This document shows, in pieces, positions 25,216-34,168 of a DNA stretch of 64,000 bases. Location: the NCBI RefSeq assembly GCF_029846635.1, contig NZ_JARVTG010000001.1, positions 4,117,001 to 4,181,000 of the forward strand. The letters run 5' to 3'. How positions within the stretch are numbered: position 1 is the first letter of the stretch; every line of letters begins with the position of its first letter. The notes below the pieces were generated by a model. The model made no database searches, was not told where the DNA came from, and was given only the letters and a program-made list of their open reading frames with translations. The translations under genes and the position numbers were made by a program. Origin of the DNA: Pokkaliibacter sp. MBI-7 (lineage in GTDB: Bacteria > Pseudomonadota > Gammaproteobacteria > Pseudomonadales > Balneatricaceae).

Positions 25216-25807
25216 TTGAATGGTGCTATCTCCGCTGTCGTGATGAACGCAATCGATACCGCTGCAGTGACCGCCACGCAAATGAAGCAGAGCATGGAAG
25301 AAGTGGTGAAACAGGCACGTCAGCAGTTCGATACCGTCAGCAACGGCACCCAGCAGATTCGCGACATCGTGCAAAACTCCGCCAATAGCGTGCAGGCGCT
25401 GAACAGCCGGGCGGCGGAAATTGCCGGGATGGTGTCTCTGATCAGTGATATCACCAGCCAGACCAATCTGCTGGCGCTAAACGCCGCCATTGAGGCGGCG
25501 CGTGCCGGCGAGCACGGACGTGGAAGACGTTGACCGGCAGCTGCAACTGGCGGAGACAGGGTCGGCGGATAACTGCCATCTGTATCAGTCCGTCGAGCAG
25601 ATGTTCGTCATCATTCAGCAGATGAGCGTCAACAGTAAGGAACATGGACGTCAGGCGCAGCAGGTAGCACAGGCGACGCAGTCCATGGGCAAGGCCATTC
25701 GCTCACTGCATGCCAGTTCAGATCAGGTGAAGGTCACGGCTTCACGATTGCATCAGCTGTCTGGCAGTTTTCAGGTCAGTAAGGAAATGCAGCGAAAAGT
25801 AGCTTAA
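25216..25807 (+). pseudogene. Remnant of a methyl-accepting chemotaxis protein
   Basis: Two adjacent reading frames together encode only the cytoplasmic end of a chemoreceptor. The first (from a TTG at 25216) reads through the conserved tip, TNLLALNAAIEAARAGEHGR, then runs into a stop at 25531-25533. The second, in the next frame, resumes with LQLAETGSADNCHLYQSVEQ and ends at 25807 with a normal receptor C-terminal coiled coil. The missing block is the GFAVVADEVR part and helix after it, so an internal deletion with frameshift is inferred. The sensor, membrane and HAMP parts are also absent. It lies 51 bp after mtlR. Confidence 0.85.
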
Positions 25808-25895
25808 CAGGAGGCGGTCTGGTTATGCCTTCAGGGCAGCCGCACCCATCACAACAAGCAAGTGCTGCTGCCTGCCAGGAAAAGAAGCTGGCCAC

Positions 25896-26951
25896 TCATC
25901 GAACACAGTTGCGCCCGGCTCGCTTGGCTTCGTAGAGATTCTTGTCTGCCATCTGAATGGTGGACTTGAGATTGGATGGGGAGTGGCAGGTTGCCACGCC
26001 GAAACTGGCTGTGATGTGGCGTGCTACAGAGCCAAGGGCGAAGGCTTGCTGAGCCAGCTGCTGACGCAGAAACTCGGCACGCTTGAGCCCGTCATTAAGC
26101 TGGGTATGAGGCATAAAGAAAATAAACTCTTCGCCTCCATAACGGGCAACCATATCTTCCGACCGTGTACCGGTCCGTAACAGCTGACTGACCGTACGGA
26201 GCACACCGTCGCCAGCATCATGGCCAAAGCTGTCATTGACCTCTTTGAAGTGGTCGATATCCAGCATCACTACCGTCATCGGGAAGTAATTATCCGGATT
26301 GTCCTGCAGTTGTGCAGGCAGGTCGACATCGATATAGCGGCGATTCAGCAAGCCAGTAAGCGAATCGGTATAGGCCAGCGTTTGCTGATCGCGTTGTAAC
26401 GCGGTCATCTTGTGATGGCTGCGGGCGCGGAAGTATTCGCTGATCCAGCCGACACAGATCACGGTCAGCATGGAGGAGATAAAGCGACTGGTCTCTTCCG
26501 GTCGATATTTGGCGATAGTCCATTCCGGAAATTTGAGAAACAGTGCGAGTACCAGCGTCAGGCCGAGATTGAGTAAGGCGCCGCGGCGCGCACCCAGTAA
26601 TGCAAACTGAATGATCGGGAACGGATAGACCCAGTACAGCGCGGTATTGCGAAAGCCGCCCTGATATACCAGTACCAGTACGAAGACTGACACCAGCACG
26701 CTCTGTACCAGACAGGCACGGTCTATGCGGCGGCTAAGGTGAAACACGACGATGTTGAGCAGGAAGGCCAGCGCACTGCAAATCAGGATGCCTGCCAGCA
26801 GCATCTGCTGGTCATAGATATGACGGACGCCGTAGACAAAAATAATGGCTGCCGCGATGTAGCTGACAAACATCAGGGTGTAGGCACGACGCAGGTGATC
26901 AATCTCAGCGGCGTCATTACTCAGAGTAATCTTGGACAAATGAGGGGGCAC
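25896..26951 (-). CDS. Membrane-bound diguanylate cyclase (GGDEF domain)
   Basis: A protein of about 351 residues. The N-terminal half has five or six hydrophobic segments (about 25-170). A C-terminal GGDEF domain (about 185-351) includes AYTDSLTGLLNRRYIDVDLP, MLDIDHFKEVNDSFGHDAGD and the active-site GGEEF near residue 273. RSED sits five residues before it, a product-binding inhibitory I-site. It should make cyclic di-GMP. The start is uncertain: GTG 26951 is preferred because the frame further upstream overlaps unrelated remnant sequence and lacks a membrane or sensor pattern. No strong ribosome site is visible. Confidence 0.88.
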   Translation of the reverse strand: MPPHLSKITLSNDAAEIDHLRRAYTLMFVSYIAAAIIFVYGVRHIYDQQMLLAGILICSALAFLLNIVVFHLSRRIDRACLVQSVLVSVFVLVLVYQGGFRNTALYWVYPFPIIQFALLGARRGALLNLGLTLVLALFLKFPEWTIAKYRPEETSRFISSMLTVICVGWISEYFRARSHHKMTALQRDQQTLAYTDSLTGLLNRRYIDVDLPAQLQDNPDNYFPMTVVMLDIDHFKEVNDSFGHDAGDGVLRTVSQLLRTGTRSEDMVARYGGEEFIFFMPHTQLNDGLKRAEFLRQQLAQQAFALGSVARHITASFGVATCHSPSNLKSTIQMADKNLYEAKRAGRNCVR

Positions 26952-27018
26952 GTTCTCTACTCTTGATTCACTGCATCTCTGCTGTGGCAGTGGTGAGCGA
27001 ATACAGGCTCCCAGGCCG

Positions 27019-27207
27019 TCAGCGAGACTGTTCTTCGGCAGTGCGGGTTGCCAACCGACTATCTCCCGCCCGGGTGTACAACGCCACCCAGGACAACGCA
27101 AGAATAGTAAGGAATGTAGCTGCATTGGCTGGGATTTGTAAGTTGAAATCCACTGTGGAGTGAATACCCAGAGCAATTGTGGCCATTATTGGCGCAAAGC
27201 TGATATC
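27019..27207 (-). pseudogene. C-terminal remnant of an O-antigen ligase/polymerase family protein
   Basis: The minus strand reads FAPIMATIALGIHSTVDFNL, then QIPANAATFLTILALSWVAL, then a short tail and a stop. The HSxVDFNLQIPAN motif is the conserved last membrane segment of O-antigen-ligase (Wzy_C) family proteins, which normally exceed 400 residues. Here only about 60 recognisable residues survive, starting 130 bp after the manC stop. The frame stays open upstream to 27309 without recognisable sequence. It is a broken gene, probably left from an exopolysaccharide cluster. Confidence 0.72.
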
Positions 27208-27338
27208 GCGGAGCAGTGGGGTGGACTCCCCGGCAAGTTGCTGCTCATAGCCGGGTAAAACCGCTGTCGACTGCTCTCGGTTATGGAGCGAGAAGGAATA
27301 TGGGCACATTGACTGTGCCCATAGAGGGATGATGGCCG

Positions 27339-28751
27339 TTATGCCCTGCCATATTTATCTTCAAAACGAACAATATCGTCTTCGCCAAGGTAGCTGCCTG
27401 ACTGAACTTCGATTAGCTCCAGCGGAATCTTGCCGGGGTTCTCCAGTGCATGCACAGCCCCGAGGGGGATGTATATGGATTGGTTTTCTGTGAGTAACGT
27501 CTCGTGGCTGTTTATTGTCACTTTGGCAGTGCCAGAGACGACAATCCAATGTTCTGCACGATGGTGATGCATCTGCACAGACAGTTTGGCGGAAGGTTTG
27601 ACCACGATCCGTTTAACCTGAAACCGTGCACCCGTATCAATGGAGTCGTAGCTTCCCCAGGGGCGGTATACCTTTCGATGAATGGTGCCTTCGGAACGCT
27701 GCTGCTTCTGCAGCTTTGCGACGACTTTCTTCACGTCCTGAACCTGGGACTTGTGGGCAACCATGACGGCATCAGGGGTATCCACCACTACAATGTCTTC
27801 AATGCCGATGGCGGCAATCAGTTTATCTTCACTGAAGAGAAAGCTGTTGTGACAGGCTTCAGTTAGTACATCACCACGTACGACATTGCCTTGAGGATCC
27901 TTGTTACCTATATCCCACAGTGCAGACCAGGAGCCGACATCACTCCATCCAGCATTCATCGGGACTACAACGGCTTTGTCTGTCCTTTCCATTACGGCGT
28001 AGTCGACGGAGTCATCCGGACAAGCCATAAAAGCCTCATTGTCCAAGCGAATAAAGTCCAGATCCGTAGTCGTCGCTGAACAGGCATTGATACAGGCCTG
28101 ATAAATATCCGGGCGGTGACGCTGGAGCTCTGCCAGATAGATACTGGCCTTGAACAGAAACATACCGCTATTCCAGTAATACTCACCAGAGGCAAGGTAC
28201 GCTTGAGCAGTTTCTGCGTCGGGTTTCTCGACAAAGCGATCAACCTTATAGCCAGTATTCAGCTCGGTGGCTTGTCCGCCCTTGATATATCCGTAGCCAG
28301 TATGTGGCTCGGTGGGCACGATACCAAAGGTGACCAGCTGATCGTTATTGGCTAACGGCAGCGCTGACAGTATTGCTTCGGTATAGGCTTTTTCATCCTG
28401 AATAACGTGGTCGGCTGCCAGAACCAGAAGCAATGGATCGGTATCTTTCTGGTTTTTGACTGCATGTATAGCGGCAATGGCAATAGCTGGTGCGGTATTT
28501 CGTCCTGCTGGTTCCAGCAGAATTACGCCCTGCTTACCTAGCTGTCTCAGTTGCTCCGCGACGATGAAACGGTGGTTTTCATTGCAAATGACAATAGGCG
28601 AGCAGCTGGAAAGAGGCTCTGAGCGCTTTATGGTTGCCTGAAGCATCGTTTCCTGCTCATGAAGAGCTAGAAATTGCTTGGGATGGAGTGCTCGCGAAAG
28701 TGGCCATAAGCGAGTTCCGGAGCCCCCAGCCATAACGACGGGAATAATCAT
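27339..28751 (-). CDS. manC: Mannose-1-phosphate guanylyltransferase / mannose-6-phosphate isomerase
   Basis: A 470-residue bifunctional type II enzyme (ManC/AlgA/WbpW type). The nucleotidyltransferase signature MAGGSGTRLWPLSRALHPKQ is at the N-terminus, FVEKPD lies near residue 178, and the C-terminal cupin isomerase part contains RPWGSYDSID and VQMHHHRAEHWIVVSG. It makes GDP-mannose for polysaccharide synthesis. Start ATG 28751 gives the family N-terminus; a weak AGAG precedes it. The neighbours are a polymerase remnant and unrelated genes, so it stands alone without its pathway. Confidence 0.95.
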   Translation of the reverse strand: MIIPVVMAGGSGTRLWPLSRALHPKQFLALHEQETMLQATIKRSEPLSSCSPIVICNENHRFIVAEQLRQLGKQGVILLEPAGRNTAPAIAIAAIHAVKNQKDTDPLLLVLAADHVIQDEKAYTEAILSALPLANNDQLVTFGIVPTEPHTGYGYIKGGQATELNTGYKVDRFVEKPDAETAQAYLASGEYYWNSGMFLFKASIYLAELQRHRPDIYQACINACSATTTDLDFIRLDNEAFMACPDDSVDYAVMERTDKAVVVPMNAGWSDVGSWSALWDIGNKDPQGNVVRGDVLTEACHNSFLFSEDKLIAAIGIEDIVVVDTPDAVMVAHKSQVQDVKKVVAKLQKQQRSEGTIHRKVYRPWGSYDSIDTGARFQVKRIVVKPSAKLSVQMHHHRAEHWIVVSGTAKVTINSHETLLTENQSIYIPLGAVHALENPGKIPLELIEVQSGSYLGEDDIVRFEDKYGRA

Positions 28752-29082
28752 AGAAAAATCTCTATAGGTGATGGCTGATATCAAGGTCTTCAGATCACAA
28801 TGTGTTGTTCACAACTGCTTTAGTCCACAAGCTGGAACGTACTTGAGTGATCAGCGAAAAATTATGACGTATTTGGCTAGTAGCATCAGTGACCAAGTAA
28901 ATCTGCCTGTCATGACTTGTACAAGATCCATTCTCGCGTGGCTGGCTTTAATAGCCACTCTGGAGCCAGCAGCTTAGCGGCTCGGTGGGTTCGGAGACAA
29001 ACTCTTTGCATGTTGCCCAGAAACAGAGTGCAAAGCGTAACGATCACATCCGTAGTTTGAGCAAGCTATTTGTAGAAATAGA
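28752..29082. other. Intergenic region upstream of manC
   Basis: About 330 bp that should hold the manC promoter. No RNA gene, convincing reading frame or clear operator was seen. A short hairpin GTGGCT/AGCCAC near 28938-28958 has no adjoining T-run. Confidence 0.45.
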
Positions 29083-29132
29083 TTCGGCCCCGATCCACGC
29101 CATCGGAGAGGGATGGGCGAATCGGGGCCGAA
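29083..29132 (-). terminator. Probable terminator after the symporter gene
   Basis: A perfect 12-bp repeat TTCGGCCCCGAT / ATCGGGGCCGAA encloses a 26-base loop, 44 bp past the symporter stop on the minus strand. The downstream sequence TCTATTTC is only moderately U-rich, so strength is uncertain. Confidence 0.55.
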
Positions 29133-29176
29133 AAACTGTGGCAGTGGTTTAAGGTCACTGCCTTGTGCACAGGAGA

Positions 29177-30457
29177 CTAGCGGCTGGTGCGTTGAGCCTG
29201 GTTTTCTGACTGACCGTAGTAGACGGTTTCGTCCAGCTCTTTTTCACTCTTGCCGACCAGCACTGACACCATCAGGTCGCCAGTGACGTTTACCAGCGTA
29301 CGTGCCATATCCAGAATACGATCGATACCGGCAACGATAGCCAGACCTTCCAGTGGCAGACCTACAGTAGACAGCACCAGTGACAGCATGATCAGGCCTG
29401 CACCTGGCACACCGGCGGTGCCGATGGAAGCCAGCGTGGCGGTCAGAATGATGGTGATGTAGTCACTCATGGACAGGTCGATACCATAGGCCTGAGCAAT
29501 AAATAGTGCTGTTACGCCCTGATAGATTGCTGTGCCGTCCATGTTGATGGTGGCGCCCATGGGCAATACAAAACCGGCAATTCCCTTGGACACACCCAGC
29601 TTCTCCTCGGCGGCACGCATGCTGACTGGTAGGGTGCCTGAGCTACTGGTGCTGGTGAAGGCGATGGTCTGGGCATCCAGAATGCCTTTCAGGAAAGGCA
29701 GTGGATTCAGGCGGGCAATAAAGGTGATGGCACCGGTGTATACCAGCAGCATCTGCAGCAGACAGCCAACATAGACCACGGCGATCACCTTGATCAGAGG
29801 CAGCAGTACGTCGATGCCGTATTTTCCAGCTACCCAGGCCATCAGGGCGAATACGCCGTAGGGAGCAAACTTCATCACCAGCTCGGTGAGCTTATACATG
29901 GCTTCAGCGAAACCATTGAATACCTTGACGACGGGTTCACCGTGTTCGCCGATCAGGTTGAGAGAGAAACCCAGACCAATGGCAAATACGATGATCTGCA
30001 AAATATTGCCTGAAGACAGTGATTCCACCGGATTGGTGGGAATCAGACCAAGCACGATATCCACCAGTTTTGGTGCAGCTTTGGCTTCCTGTGCGGCGGC
30101 ACTGGCGGTCATATGGATACCGCTTCCGGGCTCAAATACTGCACCCAGTACCAGACCTATCGCAACAGCGACGGCGGTGGTCAGCAGATAAATGGTGAAA
30201 GCCTTGAGGCTGACACGGCCCATTTTGCGGCTGTCTTTCATGGAGGTGACGCCAACCACCAGAGAGCAGAACACCAGCGGCACAATCAGCATCTTGATAG
30301 CTGAAATGAACAGGGTGCCAATGGGTTTGAGGTATTCAGCCTGAGGGCCCAGGAATACACCGAGGATCATACCGGCCACCATGCCGATGACGATTTTTTT
30401 CCAGAGCGCCATGGAGGGTTTGTCCACCAGGGCAGAGGCGTGCATCACATCACTCAT
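29177..30457 (-). CDS. Dicarboxylate/amino acid:cation symporter (DAACS; GltP/DctA-like)
   Basis: A 426-residue transporter with about eight membrane helices and two re-entrant loops. Diagnostic segments are AFTSTSSSGTLPVSMRAAEE (serine-rich HP1 loop), GFVLPMGATINMDGTAIYQG (substrate and cation site) and GTAGVPGAGLIMLSLVL (HP2). The family imports glutamate, aspartate or C4-dicarboxylates with protons or sodium. It has its own sigma-54 promoter and an adjacent two-component system transcribed toward it, which suggests substrate-induced expression. The substrate between glutamate/aspartate and succinate-type acids cannot be fixed from sequence. Confidence 0.95.
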   Translation of the reverse strand: MSDVMHASALVDKPSMALWKKIVIGMVAGMILGVFLGPQAEYLKPIGTLFISAIKMLIVPLVFCSLVVGVTSMKDSRKMGRVSLKAFTIYLLTTAVAVAIGLVLGAVFEPGSGIHMTASAAAQEAKAAPKLVDIVLGLIPTNPVESLSSGNILQIIVFAIGLGFSLNLIGEHGEPVVKVFNGFAEAMYKLTELVMKFAPYGVFALMAWVAGKYGIDVLLPLIKVIAVVYVGCLLQMLLVYTGAITFIARLNPLPFLKGILDAQTIAFTSTSSSGTLPVSMRAAEEKLGVSKGIAGFVLPMGATINMDGTAIYQGVTALFIAQAYGIDLSMSDYITIILTATLASIGTAGVPGAGLIMLSLVLSTVGLPLEGLAIVAGIDRILDMARTLVNVTGDLMVSVLVGKSEKELDETVYYGQSENQAQRTSR

Positions 30458-30567
30458 GAGGTCTCATCTCTCTTAATTGTTATCAGATGGGCATCTTGAC
30501 GGTCCGCCGATGGGTTTGTCAGTGCGGACGAACCGCAGCCACTGGCGAACAGCAGGTGATCTCTTAG

Positions 30568-30583
30568 AGCAAGGCCAATGCCA
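30568..30583 (-). promoter_or_regulatory. Sigma-54 (-24/-12) promoter of the symporter gene
   Basis: The minus strand reads TGGCATTGGCCTTGCT, matching TGGCAyr-N4-TTGCw with GG and GC at the exact invariant spacing. The start would be near 30556, leaving a leader of about 100 nt before the ATG at 30457. The 50 bp upstream are very AT-rich, suited to DNA bending (IHF). The adjacent regulator carries the GAFTGA sigma-54 contact motif. Confidence 0.85.
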
Positions 30584-30646
30584 AGGTTGTATTTATATAA
30601 CTTATTGAATTTATTGAATTTATTTTTATTTCTTTAAGCTGGAAAT

Positions 30647-30770
30647 ATAACTTTGGTTATAGCCAATAAAGGGGGGCGTGTTCAGGTAGGTAGTGGCGGC
30701 GGGTCATAACCCCTGTTATCACGGGAATGTGCGGGGTTATAACCAGCGTTATAGCTATAACGCTGGTTAT
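30647..30770 (-). promoter_or_regulatory. Four upstream activating sites (ATAAC-N4-GTTAT)
   Basis: Four perfect copies of the dyad ATAAC-N4-GTTAT lie at 30647-30660, 30706-30719, 30739-30752 and 30757-30770. The last two start 18 bp apart and together form one long perfect palindrome. They sit about 65-190 bp upstream of the sigma-54 promoter, the usual place for NtrC-family binding. They end 22 bp from the stop codon of the response-regulator gene, the likely binding protein. Confidence 0.85.
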
Positions 30771-30791
30771 AGGTTGTGAAAGTGGGGGAGT

Positions 30792-32219
30792 TCAGGCGTC
30801 ACCGTCACCGTCCCGCTGCTTTTTCAGCCGTTTACTGAGGGCGGGCTGGGAGACGCCAATCAGCCTTGCGGCGAGAGACTGGTTGCGGTTGGCCCGTTGC
30901 ATTGCCTCCTCTACCAGCAGGTCAGTAATTCCCTGTAGTGATGGCAATGGCTGATCCGGGTCGAAATACACCGCGGTCTTGCGTAGTGTGACGGGGGCGA
31001 TCAGCGGTGAAGGTTCGACGCCCATGGCCTGCAGGAAGGTATCCAGCTCCAGCGTCGCATTGCGATTCTGACTGATGGCGTCATAGACCATGGCGCGCAG
31101 TTCACGGATATTTCCCGGGAAACTGTAGCCCTGCAGCAGGGTCGCCAGCGTCTGCGGCAGCGCTGGTGCATTGCGGCCCAGGTCATCGGCCGCCAGAGTG
31201 AGGAAGTGTTCCAGTAACAGCGGGATGTCTTCGCGCCGCTCCCGCAGCGGCGGAATATGAACCTGATGGGTGCGCAGTCGATAGTACAGATCCTTACGGA
31301 AACGTCCTTCAGACTGACGGGCGGACAGATCCTGATGGGTGGCGACGATCACCCGCGCCCGGCACTGTTTGGCACGGTCGCTACCGAGCGGATAGTATTC
31401 TCCTTCCTGCAGCAGGCGCAGCAGCTTGACCTGTGAGGCGGGGCTGAGATCACCAATTTCGTCAAGAAACAACGTGCCTTCTGCCGCCTGTTCCACCAGT
31501 CCGGGACGGGCCTTGTCTGCCCCGGTAAAGGCACCACGCTGATGACCAAAGAGTGTGTCAGCAAACACGTTGTCATCCAGACCTGCCACATTGACCGTTA
31601 CCAGTGGCCCACGACGCTGGCTGACGGCATGGGCGGCACGTGCGATCAGCTCCTTGCCGACACCGCTTTCGCCACTGATCAGAATGGGCTGACGACTGCG
31701 TGCGACCGATTCCAGATATTGAAACACCGCCCACATACTGGGATGGGTAGTGATAATGGACTCAAAGCACTCAGGTTGCTGCAGGGTGTCGTGCAAGACC
31801 ACTTGCCGCAGGGCCTGATTTTCCTGCCGTAGTTCCTGCATCTGGATGGCGCGCTTGATGCCTTCCAGCAGACGGTCCTGCTCGGCGGTTTTGACGAAAT
31901 AGTCAAAGGCACCCATACGCAGGCAATCCACGGCGGTTTCCACCTGATTGAGGCCGCTGAGGATGATGACATTGACCTCCGGATACTCTTCCCGTAACCA
32001 GCTCAGCACCTCGCGCCCAGACAGATGTGGCATGGTCAGGTCGAGAATGACCAGCCCGATGTGCTGGTGCTGCATCAGAGTGCTGACCTGACGGCTGTCG
32101 TCACAGCGCAACAGGTTGGTGATGCCCTGGCGTTCCAGTGTCAGGCTCAGACTGTGCAAAAAGGCCGGCTCGTCATCAACCAGCAAAATGCTGAAGCCTG
32201 GGTGGGGTGTTGCAGTCAT
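30792..32219 (-). CDS. Sigma-54-dependent response regulator (NtrC/DctD family)
   Basis: A 475-residue activator. The receiver domain is about residues 8-122, with acidic pair DDE at 15-17, phospho-acceptor D60 (VILDLTMP) and K110. The AAA+ domain starts near 150, with Walker A GESGVGKE at 183-190, GAFTGA at 229-234 and LFLDEIGDLSP as Walker B. A C-terminal Fis-type helix-turn-helix reads RNQSLAARLIGVSQPALSKR. The ATG at 32219 overlaps the kinase stop (ATGA), so the two are translationally coupled. It should bind the four upstream dyads and activate the symporter promoter. Confidence 0.95.
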   Translation of the reverse strand: MTATPHPGFSILLVDDEPAFLHSLSLTLERQGITNLLRCDDSRQVSTLMQHQHIGLVILDLTMPHLSGREVLSWLREEYPEVNVIILSGLNQVETAVDCLRMGAFDYFVKTAEQDRLLEGIKRAIQMQELRQENQALRQVVLHDTLQQPECFESIITTHPSMWAVFQYLESVARSRQPILISGESGVGKELIARAAHAVSQRRGPLVTVNVAGLDDNVFADTLFGHQRGAFTGADKARPGLVEQAAEGTLFLDEIGDLSPASQVKLLRLLQEGEYYPLGSDRAKQCRARVIVATHQDLSARQSEGRFRKDLYYRLRTHQVHIPPLRERREDIPLLLEHFLTLAADDLGRNAPALPQTLATLLQGYSFPGNIRELRAMVYDAISQNRNATLELDTFLQAMGVEPSPLIAPVTLRKTAVYFDPDQPLPSLQGITDLLVEEAMQRANRNQSLAARLIGVSQPALSKRLKKQRDGDGDA

Positions 32220-33946
32220 GCGGCGGCCTCCGTTGCGTGAGTGGGAATCGGCAGGCTCAGGCACACCTGTGTGCCCTGACCCGGAGTGGAAGTAAAACTC
32301 AGGCTGCCGCCATGGGCCTGAACAATACCGCTGGATACCGACAGGCCAAGGCCAGTGCCACCCTGTTCTCGTTTGGTGGTGAAAAAGGGATCAGTCAGCT
32401 GCGGCAGATGCTCGGCGGCGATACCGCGGCCCTGATCGTTGATCCAGATCTGTACCTGCTGACCATCGCTGGCGAGTCGGGTACTGACGCTGACTGCCTG
32501 ATGGCGATCAGTCAGGGCCTGACAGGCGTTGAGAATCAGGTTGATAACTACTTGCTCCAGTCGTTGTTCACTGCCCTGAATGGAGGGAAGATCAGGATCG
32601 TACTGAACCTCAAATACCTGAGTAGAACGGCGCAGAGTCGTATCGGCCAGCCGGATGGCAGTCGCTACCATGGTATTAATATCCACCGGTTGTAACTGCT
32701 GAGGATCTAGACGGGCAAAGTCCTTGAGATCATCGACGATGCGTTTGATACGCTCGGCGCTGTCGGCCATGTTTTTCAGCAGCAGCGGAACTTCGTCGCG
32801 CATGCGTGAATACGGCAAACCTGCCAGCAGATAGTCGCCGTGTTCAGCGTAGTGCTGTTCCAGTAGCTCTTCGGCATCCTGCCAGGCGTCACGCAGAATG
32901 GGGATATTGAGTAACAGCAGGGCACTGGGGTTGTTGATTTCATGGGCTACACCCGAAACCAGTACACCCAGTGACTTGAGCTTATCCGCCTGAATCAGTT
33001 GCTGCTGGTGTTGCCGCAGTTCGGCACTGCGCTTATCCACTTGCCTGCGCAGCATGCGGTTCCAGATGACGGTGCCGCCGAGAATCAGCAGCAGCACGCA
33101 TGAAACGATGGCTGCCCCCTGGCCCCAGCGTTTCCAGGCAATACCGGGAGCCTCCAGAGGCCCCAGCCAGCGGTTGTAGATTTCCTGCTGTCTTCCGGTG
33201 TTCTTCAGGATAGCCAGTCCTTCACTGAAGACAGCCAGCATTTCCTCATTGCCCTTGCGCACAGCAAAGCCGTACTGCTGAGCCTGAAAGGGGCGTGCTA
33301 CCTGGACGATGTTGCTTAAGCCCAGTTGCTTGCTGAGGTACAGCGCGGGGACATTGGCTACCAGCGCGTAGTCACCTTTGCCTGAAGCCAGCATACGCAG
33401 GGCGCCGGCATGGGTGGCAACCGGGATGATAAACGCACCGATGTTGTGGGTATGGAGGTAGTCATCCATAACCCCCCCTTTTTGTACTATGACTTCCTTG
33501 CCGCGTAGCTCTTCGATGCTGTCGATATCGGGTGCCCCTTTGCGGGCAAAGATGGACTGATGAATGATGGCATGGGGTGGGGCAAAGCTGAAACGCTGCT
33601 CGCGCTGAGGCGAGATCGAGATTCCTTCCAGCGCATCAATGCGACCATCCAGCAGGGCGTCACGCATTTTGTCCCATTCCCCCAGCTCAATACGGACACG
33701 AATGCCCATCACATCGGCAATGGCGTGAGCCAGTTCGACATTATAGCCATCAGGTTCGCCCTGATCGTTCAGGAACTCATAGGGTGGGTAGTCGTAGTCA
33801 CCGCCGATGACGATGATCTGGGTATCGTTGCGGGCAGCATTACTGTTGGCAGGCAACCAGGACAACAGACATAGCAGGAAAAGCAGGGTCGGTCGCAACC
33901 TGCGAATGACGGTAGCAGGGGAAGAAGCGGAACGGGGAGCGGGCAC
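32216..33946 (-). CDS. Sensor histidine kinase with periplasmic amino-acid-binding-type domain
   Basis: A 576-residue kinase starting with GTG 33946. A signal peptide or anchor is at about 18-38. An SBP_bac_3-type solute-binding domain spans about 43-262: GGDYDYPPYEFLNDQGEPDG, LLDGRIDALEGISISPQREQ, and GKGDYALVANVPALYLSKQL. TM is about 277-295. The HisKA domain has phospho-histidine H335 in SGVAHEINNP, followed by an HATPase domain with QGGTGLGLS. The binding domain replaces the PAS/Cache sensor of DctB, so it probably senses a small polar ligand such as an amino acid directly. Coupled to the response regulator by a 4-bp overlap. Confidence 0.95.
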   Translation of the reverse strand: MPAPRSASSPATVIRRLRPTLLFLLCLLSWLPANSNAARNDTQIIVIGGDYDYPPYEFLNDQGEPDGYNVELAHAIADVMGIRVRIELGEWDKMRDALLDGRIDALEGISISPQREQRFSFAPPHAIIHQSIFARKGAPDIDSIEELRGKEVIVQKGGVMDDYLHTHNIGAFIIPVATHAGALRMLASGKGDYALVANVPALYLSKQLGLSNIVQVARPFQAQQYGFAVRKGNEEMLAVFSEGLAILKNTGRQQEIYNRWLGPLEAPGIAWKRWGQGAAIVSCVLLLILGGTVIWNRMLRRQVDKRSAELRQHQQQLIQADKLKSLGVLVSGVAHEINNPSALLLLNIPILRDAWQDAEELLEQHYAEHGDYLLAGLPYSRMRDEVPLLLKNMADSAERIKRIVDDLKDFARLDPQQLQPVDINTMVATAIRLADTTLRRSTQVFEVQYDPDLPSIQGSEQRLEQVVINLILNACQALTDRHQAVSVSTRLASDGQQVQIWINDQGRGIAAEHLPQLTDPFFTTKREQGGTGLGLSVSSGIVQAHGGSLSFTSTPGQGTQVCLSLPIPTHATEAAA

Positions 33947-34110
33947 GCAAATAATCTCGATGCAGGCTGTCGGTGCAAAGTCAGGGAGTGGTCACACTAT
34001 ACACTGCTGAGTGGCGATGTGGTGGGAATGGTTGCGGCTGCTGCGATGAAGCGACAGTACTTCGGAGTCCTCCGCTGTTATCCAGTGCAGGCCTGCTGCG
34101 ACGGGATATA

Positions 34111-34131
34111 AAAAGGGACCACAACGGTCCC
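34111..34131 (-). terminator. Intrinsic terminator after lnt
   Basis: On the minus strand GGGACC-GTTGT-GGTCCC is followed by T5 (TTTTTATA). A second hairpin with stem GCGGTCAC-type arms lies between it and the stop codon (34143-34166). Together they end the corC-lnt transcript. Confidence 0.85.
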
Positions 34132-34168
34132 ATGATTTTCTTGGCGGGTCACTCAGTGTGACCGCCTA

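Noticed and set aside
28768..28977. A 69-codon open frame upstream of manC
   Set aside because: No ribosome site and no recognisable sequence; the region is more likely the manC promoter.
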